Of a DNA stretch of 9,115 bases, positions 5,567 through 9,115 are shown one piece after another. The stretch is from Dehalococcoidia bacterium. Lineage in GTDB: Bacteria; Chloroflexota; Dehalococcoidia; GIF9; AB-539-J10. The notes beneath the pieces were generated by a model. It was not told where the DNA came from and searched no databases. It saw only the letters and a program-made list of their open reading frames with translations. Within the stretch, counting starts at the first letter, position 1. The number at the start of each line of letters is the position of its first letter. Position numbers and translations under genes: made by a program. The stretch covers positions 1 through 9,115 of the forward strand of contig DAOUSX010000020.1 in NCBI GenBank assembly GCA_030627025.1, in the 5' to 3' direction.

Positions 5567-6865
5567 ACGAAGGAAGTTGTTATAGTCAGCGGAGCAAGGA
5601 CCCCAATCGGTACCTTCGGCGGCACCCTAAGAGATATCCCTGTTGTCAATCTAGGCCGCTTGGTGATCACCGAAGCGCTTAAACGCGCTGGCTTAAGACC
5701 AAAAACCAGCAAGAAGCTTCTAAGCTACGGTCCTTCCGCCTTTAAAGGCGAAGAAGCTACTGAGTTAGAAGCAAAATGCCAGGATTGGGATTCCTCTTTA
5801 CAGGAAATTCAAGTTGACGAGGTAATCATGGGAAATGTCCTTCAAGGAGGACAGGGGCAAAACACCGCCCGTCAGGCTGCTATCTATGCAGGCATCCCCA
5901 AAGAAACACCCTCTTATACAGTAAATAAAGTCTGCGCTTCAGGCTTGAAAGCGATTACATTGGGAGCTGAGGCGATAATGCTTGGCGAAGCAGAGGTTGT
6001 GGTTGCTGGAGGAATGGAGAACATGAGTCACTGTCCCTATATGCTTCCTAAAGCTCGTTGGGGCTACAGGATGAGCATCAACGCCAGAGCAGACATTATA
6101 GACCTCATGGTGCTTGATGGACTGTGGGAGACATTCTACGGCTATCATATGGGTAATACTGCAGAAAACATCGCGTCCAAATACAATATAAGCCGGACCC
6201 AGCAAGATGAAGTGGGATTCCTTAGCCATCACCGAGCCAAGACAGCTATAAGAGAAGGAATTTTCAAACAAGAAATTGCTCCTGTGCCTGTTCCACAGAG
6301 AAAAGGAGGACCACCAATCCACTTCGACACCGATGAACGTCCTATGGACACAAGCCTTGAAAGAATGGCTTTCCTGCCTCCGGTATTTCAGAGAAGTGGA
6401 ACGGTTACCGCAGGTAATTCCTCAGGCATAAATGATGCCGCAGCGGCGGTAGTGCTTATGTCAAGTAGTAAGGCTAAATCATTAGGACTCAAGCCCTGGG
6501 TAACTATCACAGCCCATGCGTCCGGGGCTGTAGATCCAGCCTATATGGGAGTCGGAGCCGTGCCAGCAACAAGAAAGGCCCTCAAAAAAGCAAGGCTTAC
6601 CATTAGAGATATGGACCTCATCGAACTTAACGAAGTCTTCGCCGCCCAGATTATCGCCTGTATGACAGAGCTTGATATAAGTTGGGATATCACCAATCCC
6701 CATGGAGGCGGTATCGCCCTGGGACATCCCCTTGGCGCAACAGGAGCAAGGTTAGTGGTTACCGCTATGCACGATATGAAACGAAGAAATCTGCATTATG
6801 CGCTGGTAACTATGCCTGTTGGTGGAGGACAGGGTATGGCAGCGATACTAGAGGGGACAACATAA
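5567..6865 (+). CDS. Thiolase family protein (acetyl-CoA acetyltransferase-like), probable ACG start, C-terminal catalytic Cys replaced
   Basis: A thiolase-fold protein of 432 residues if counted from ACG 5567. Thiolases condense or cleave acyl-CoA thioesters using an acyl-accepting Cys, an activating His and a second Cys. The N-terminal KEVVIVSGARTPIGTFGG is fully conserved but precedes any standard start codon. The nucleophile is present in NKVCASG (C123), NEVFAAQ is conserved (355-361), and GHPLGATG supplies H387. The usual CxGGGxG near the end reads PVGGGQG (P417), so the second catalytic Cys is missing. About 36 extra residues (roughly 45-81) lie between RAGLRP and VDEVIMGNV compared with the classic ~393-residue enzyme; I recall similar insertions in thiolases of some anaerobes, unchecked. 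The frame is otherwise intact. It stands alone, with no CoA-metabolism neighbours, behind its own promoter. The fold is certain; substrate and activity are not. Confidence 0.85.
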   Translation, partial: TKEVVIVSGARTPIGTFGGTLRDIPVVNLGRLVITEALKRAGLRPKTSKKLLSYGPSAFKGEEATELEAKCQDWDSSLQEIQVDEVIMGNVLQGGQGQNTARQAAIYAGIPKETPSYTVNKVCASGLKAITLGAEAIMLGEAEVVVAGGMENMSHCPYMLPKARWGYRMSINARADIIDLMVLDGLWETFYGYHMGNTAENIASKYNISRTQQDEVGFLSHHRAKTAIREGIFKQEIAPVPVPQRKGGPPIHFDTDERPMDTSLERMAFLPPVFQRSGTVTAGNSSGINDAAAAVVLMSSSKAKSLGLKPWVTITAHASGAVDPAYMGVGAVPATRKALKKARLTIRDMDLIELNEVFAAQIIACMTELDISWDITNPHGGGIALGHPLGATGARLVVTAMHDMKRRNLHYALVTMPVGGGQGMAAILEGTT

Positions 6866-7039
6866 TCATTTGCCCTTCTTACGATAGTCAGGGCACGAAA
6901 TAGCATTGGGACGTTCAGGACGATTACAAGCGCTCCGCCAGTTCCACATGCAACTATCACATAGAATAATATCCTTGCCTAATGCCTTTTTAATTCTGAC
7001 TTTGACTCGGTATGCCCAGCTCAAGCCCTCGGTGCCCAT
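6866..7039 (-). CDS. Small four-cysteine protein downstream of rho (57 residues, unrecognised)
   Basis: A 57-residue basic protein whose function I do not recognise. The N-terminal half (1-26) is basic (YRVKVRIKKALGKD). The second half carries four Cys as C27-x2-C30-x7-C38-x10-C49, with NRPERPNA between the third and fourth and CPDYRKKGK at the end, a layout suggesting a small zinc-binding knuckle. It begins 17 nt after the rho stop on the same strand. An AAGGA overlaps the rho stop region, a rather long 13 nt before the ATG at 7039. Its TGA abuts the thiolase TAA end to end. In many bacteria rpmE (bL31, also a small Zn-Cys protein) follows rho, but this is not bL31 by sequence. The Cys spacing, basic character and operon position argue for a real gene; the function is open. 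Confidence 0.65.
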   Translation of the reverse strand: MGTEGLSWAYRVKVRIKKALGKDIILCDSCMWNWRSACNRPERPNAISCPDYRKKGK

Positions 7040-7056
7040 AGCAAAATCAAGATTCC

Positions 7057-8322
7057 TTACATCTCTTTGGACAAAGTGGCTAAGAATTCCGCATTATTCC
7101 TCGTCTTAGCTAACCTGGTCAACAACTTCTCAGTAGCTTCAGCGGGATTAGGAGAATCGTCAGCTATCATCGAAACTACACGCCTGAGCAGCCATATTTG
7201 CTTTACAGTATTCTCATCCAGAAGGAGATCTTCTCGCCTCGTTCCACTGGGAACTATGTTTATTGCTGGGAAAATCCTCTTCTCTGCCAATTTTCTATCT
7301 AAATGAAGCTCCATATTCCCCGTCCCCTTAAATTCTTCATATATAAGCTCATCCATACGACTGCCAGTATCCACCAAACAGGTAGCAATGACCGTTAAGC
7401 TACCCCCTTCCTGAGTATTGCGGGCAGTACCGAAGAACCGCTTCGGCGGATACAAAGCCCTTGAGTCAATACCACCAGACAAAGTGCGTCCGCTGACAGG
7501 CATCGCCAAATTGTAAGCTCTAGTAAGACGAGTGATGCCATCGAGGAGGATAACCACATCTTTGTTCAGTTCCACCAATCTTTTCGCCCTCTCCAATGCC
7601 AACTCAGCCACACGAGTCTGATTCTCCACCGGCTCATCAAAGGTAGCAGCAACAACTTCAGCTTCTACTGACCTCCTCATATCGGTTACTTCCTCAGGCC
7701 TTTCTCCAATCAGGCAAACCATAAGGTGAACATCATTGTAATTGGCGATGATAGCGTTAGCTATTTTCTTCAGGAGCACTGTTTTACCCGCTTTAGGAGG
7801 TGAGACTATTAGACCTCTCTGCCCCCTACCTATGGGAGATACCAAATTAATCAACCGTGTACACAGTTCATCCTGAGTCGTTTCCAAATTAATCAACTTG
7901 TCGGGGAAGGTGGGCGTCAAAGAACCAAAATTGACACGCTGCCTGACTACTTCAGGGTCAAGCCCGTTCACACTTTCCACACGAAGTAACCCATAATATT
8001 TTTCGCTATCCTTAGGAGCTCTAGCTTCTCCACAAATATAATCGCCATTCCTCAAATTGAACCGACGAACTTGAGAATTAGATACATAGATGTCATCAGC
8101 ACCACGTAAAAAACTATCTTGCCGTAAGAACCCATAACCCTCATTCATGATCTCCAATACACCGCTCACAAACAAATTACCCTGCTGCACCGCTTGAGAT
8201 TGCAGAATACGCCGAATAAGGTCCGCTTTTTTCAGCGAGGAGTATCCAGTAATACCACATTCCTTGGCCATCACCTCTAATTCGTCACGAGTTTTATCCT
8301 CAAGTTCAGTCATGCTTTCCAT
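7057..8322 (-). CDS. rho: Transcription termination factor Rho
   Basis: A 421-residue hexameric RNA-dependent ATPase that releases transcripts at Rho-dependent terminators and on untranslated RNA. The order is: Rho N-terminal SAP-like helical domain (about 5-42, [12 protein letters not shown]...[10 protein letters not shown]), cold-shock RNA-binding domain with GYGFLR (62-67) and DDIYVS, then the ATPase core with Walker A SPPKAGKT (174-181), [10 protein letters not shown] (206-215), Walker [10 protein letters not shown] (256-264), the secondary RNA-site Q-loop [12 protein letters not shown] (275-286) and R-loop KGTGN (332-336). There is no long insertion in the N-terminal region, unlike actinobacterial Rho. 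The start at 8322 has GAGGAGG 5 nt upstream, placed immediately after the transaldolase stop (10 nt gap), so it is the third gene of the pyrG-transaldolase-rho unit. All key motifs are intact. Confidence 0.98.
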   Translation of the reverse strand: MESMTELEDKTRDELEVMAKECGITGYSSLKKADLIRRILQSQAVQQGNLFVSGVLEIMNEGYGFLRQDSFLRGADDIYVSNSQVRRFNLRNGDYICGEARAPKDSEKYYGLLRVESVNGLDPEVVRQRVNFGSLTPTFPDKLINLETTQDELCTRLINLVSPIGRGQRGLIVSPPKAGKTVLLKKIANAIIANYNDVHLMVCLIGERPEEVTDMRRSVEAEVVAATFDEPVENQTRVAELALERAKRLVELNKDVVILLDGITRLTRAYNLAMPVSGRTLSGGIDSRALYPPKRFFGTARNTQEGGSLTVIATCLVDTGSRMDELIYEEFKGTGNMELHLDRKLAEKRIFPAINIVPSGTRREDLLLDENTVKQIWLLRRVVSMIADDSPNPAEATEKLLTRLAKTRNNAEFLATLSKEM

Positions 8323-8332
8323 AGCAACCTCC

Positions 8333-8983
8333 TCAGTCCTTCATCACTTTTGACCAGTCGTCAATGAATCGCTTAACTCCAATGTCAGTCAAAGGATGCT
8401 GTATCATTTGGAGCAGCACCCTGTAGGGCACAGTAGCAATATGAGCACCGGCTTCCGCCGCCACCACGCAATGCTGCGGATGCCTGATGCTCGCTGCTAT
8501 CACCTGAGTTGGGAGTTGATAAAAACGCAAGAATTTAACCATATCCTCCACCACCTTCATGCCATCTTCACCAATATCATCAAGCCTGCCCACGAAAGGG
8601 CTCACAAAGCTAGCTCCTGCAGCTACCCCCAACAGAGCCTGATTTAAGGAAAAACATAAGGTAAAGTTCACCTTAATACCTTCTTTAGATAACACCGAGG
8701 TAGCTTCCACTCCTTCAAGGTTAGCCGGTATTTTCACCACGATATTGTCTGCCCATCTAGCCACTTCCCTGGCTTCATCAATCATCCCAGAAGCATCCTG
8801 GCTTAATACCTCAGTAGATACCGGTCCAGGAACGACAGAGCATATCTCCTTGACCAATTTTTGATAATCAACCTTCCCTTCCCTGGATATTAAGCTAGGA
8901 TTGGTAGTCACCCCGCTGATCACTCCCAGTCTTACTCCGTGGCGAATATGTTCTATATTAGCGGTATCCAAAAATAATCTCAT
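8333..8983 (-). CDS. Small (TalC/FSA-type) transaldolase
   Basis: A 216-residue class I aldolase of the short transaldolase family (TalC, MipB, fructose-6-phosphate aldolase). It would move a dihydroxyacetone unit between sugar phosphates in the non-oxidative pentose phosphate pathway, in the cytoplasm. Visible motifs are LDTANI (5-10), GVTTNPSLI (24-32), STEVL (56-60), the Schiff-base lysine K84 in VVKIP, and SPFVGRLDDIG (about 128-138), which favours transaldolase over aldolase activity by family resemblance. Length is normal (about 215). The start is 3 nt after the pyrG stop (TAG-ACG-ATG), with no clear Shine-Dalgarno, suggesting translational coupling. rho follows after 10 nt. Whether it is a transaldolase or a fructose-6-phosphate aldolase cannot be settled by eye. 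Confidence 0.92.
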   Translation of the reverse strand: MRLFLDTANIEHIRHGVRLGVISGVTTNPSLISREGKVDYQKLVKEICSVVPGPVSTEVLSQDASGMIDEAREVARWADNIVVKIPANLEGVEATSVLSKEGIKVNFTLCFSLNQALLGVAAGASFVSPFVGRLDDIGEDGMKVVEDMVKFLRFYQLPTQVIAASIRHPQHCVVAAEAGAHIATVPYRVLLQMIQHPLTDIGVKRFIDDWSKVMKD

Positions 8984-8986
8984 CGT

Positions 8987-9115
8987 CTAATTCGAAGGCA
9001 AGCTTATTTGAGCACCTTCAACAAGCATCTCACTAGCCACCTTGATAAAGTCCACAAAAAGTGGATGCGGCTTGTCAGGGCGAGATTTGAACTCAGGATG
9101 AAACTGACAGCCGAC
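8987..9115 (-). CDS. pyrG: CTP synthase, C-terminal 42 residues (cut by window edge)
   Basis: This is the C-terminal end of CTP synthase, which makes CTP from UTP using ATP and glutamine-derived ammonia. Visible is the last part of the class I glutamine amidotransferase domain: [11 protein letters not shown], whose His and Glu complete the Cys-His-Glu triad, followed by the very typical [13 protein letters not shown] and a short tail ending at TAG (8987-8989). The rest lies beyond the window. It is the first gene seen of the pyrG-transaldolase-rho-small Cys protein run on the minus strand, with a 3-nt gap to the transaldolase. Confidence 0.95.
   Translation of the reverse strand, partial: VGCQFHPEFKSRPDKPHPLFVDFIKVASEMLVEGAQISLPSN

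Noticed and set aside
6871..6895. Inverted repeat TGCCCT...AGGGCA near the thiolase 3' end as a terminator
   Set aside because: The 13-nt loop and lack of a T-run on either strand make it a poor terminator, and it lies inside the coding sequence of the small Cys protein.
6866..7039. rpmE (bL31) as the gene after rho
   Set aside because: The position and Cys content suggest it, but the bL31 sequence motifs are absent, so it was left as an unrecognised small protein.
6682..7109. Plus-strand frames of 73 and 67 codons after and over the thiolase end
   Set aside because: They are antisense to the small Cys gene and rho, or out of frame with the thiolase, with no family features or ribosome sites.

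Overview
This 9.1-kb bacterial window holds housekeeping and competence genes. It most resembles a member of the Chloroflexota, probably class Dehalococcoidia or a close relative. That placement is an inference from gene content and protein style: a pyrG - small transaldolase - rho block, a comEA/comEC set with the nuclease-like domain on a separate gene, and a one-piece tmRNA. No phylogeny could be run. Coding density is high. I see no insertion sequence, CRISPR array, tRNA or rRNA.

Left part (1-4365, all minus strand). It starts with a DUF1015 family protein cut by the window edge. Next comes an rpsU-yqeY pair (ribosomal protein bS21 and a GatB/YqeY-domain protein) behind a good sigma-70-type promoter. 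Then comes a tight comEA - comEC - MBL operon for DNA uptake, whose genes overlap by one base or nearly so. The ComEC channel and its metallo-beta-lactamase-like domain are two proteins here, and the latter has lost the HxH half of its metal site.

Centre (4427-5294, plus strand). smpB is followed 22 nt later by ssrA (tmRNA), so both partners of trans-translation sit together. The tmRNA can be folded by eye into its tRNA-like ends, the long P2 helix and four pseudoknots. The resume codon placed from that fold gives a tag of only six codons (A-E-P-I-A-A). An intrinsic terminator follows.

Right part (5295-9115). After about 270 bp without an intact gene comes a plus-strand thiolase. Its N-terminus extends upstream of every ATG, GTG or TTG to an ACG placed behind a perfect GGAGG, and its C-terminal catalytic cysteine is replaced by proline. 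It converges, with no bases between the stop codons, on a minus-strand set: pyrG (partial), a small transaldolase, rho, and a 57-residue four-cysteine protein that is easily missed because of its length.

The most interesting items are the very short tmRNA tag, the thiolase with a non-canonical start and a missing active-site Cys, the small Cys-rich gene behind rho, and the altered metal motif in the ComEC-type MBL protein.
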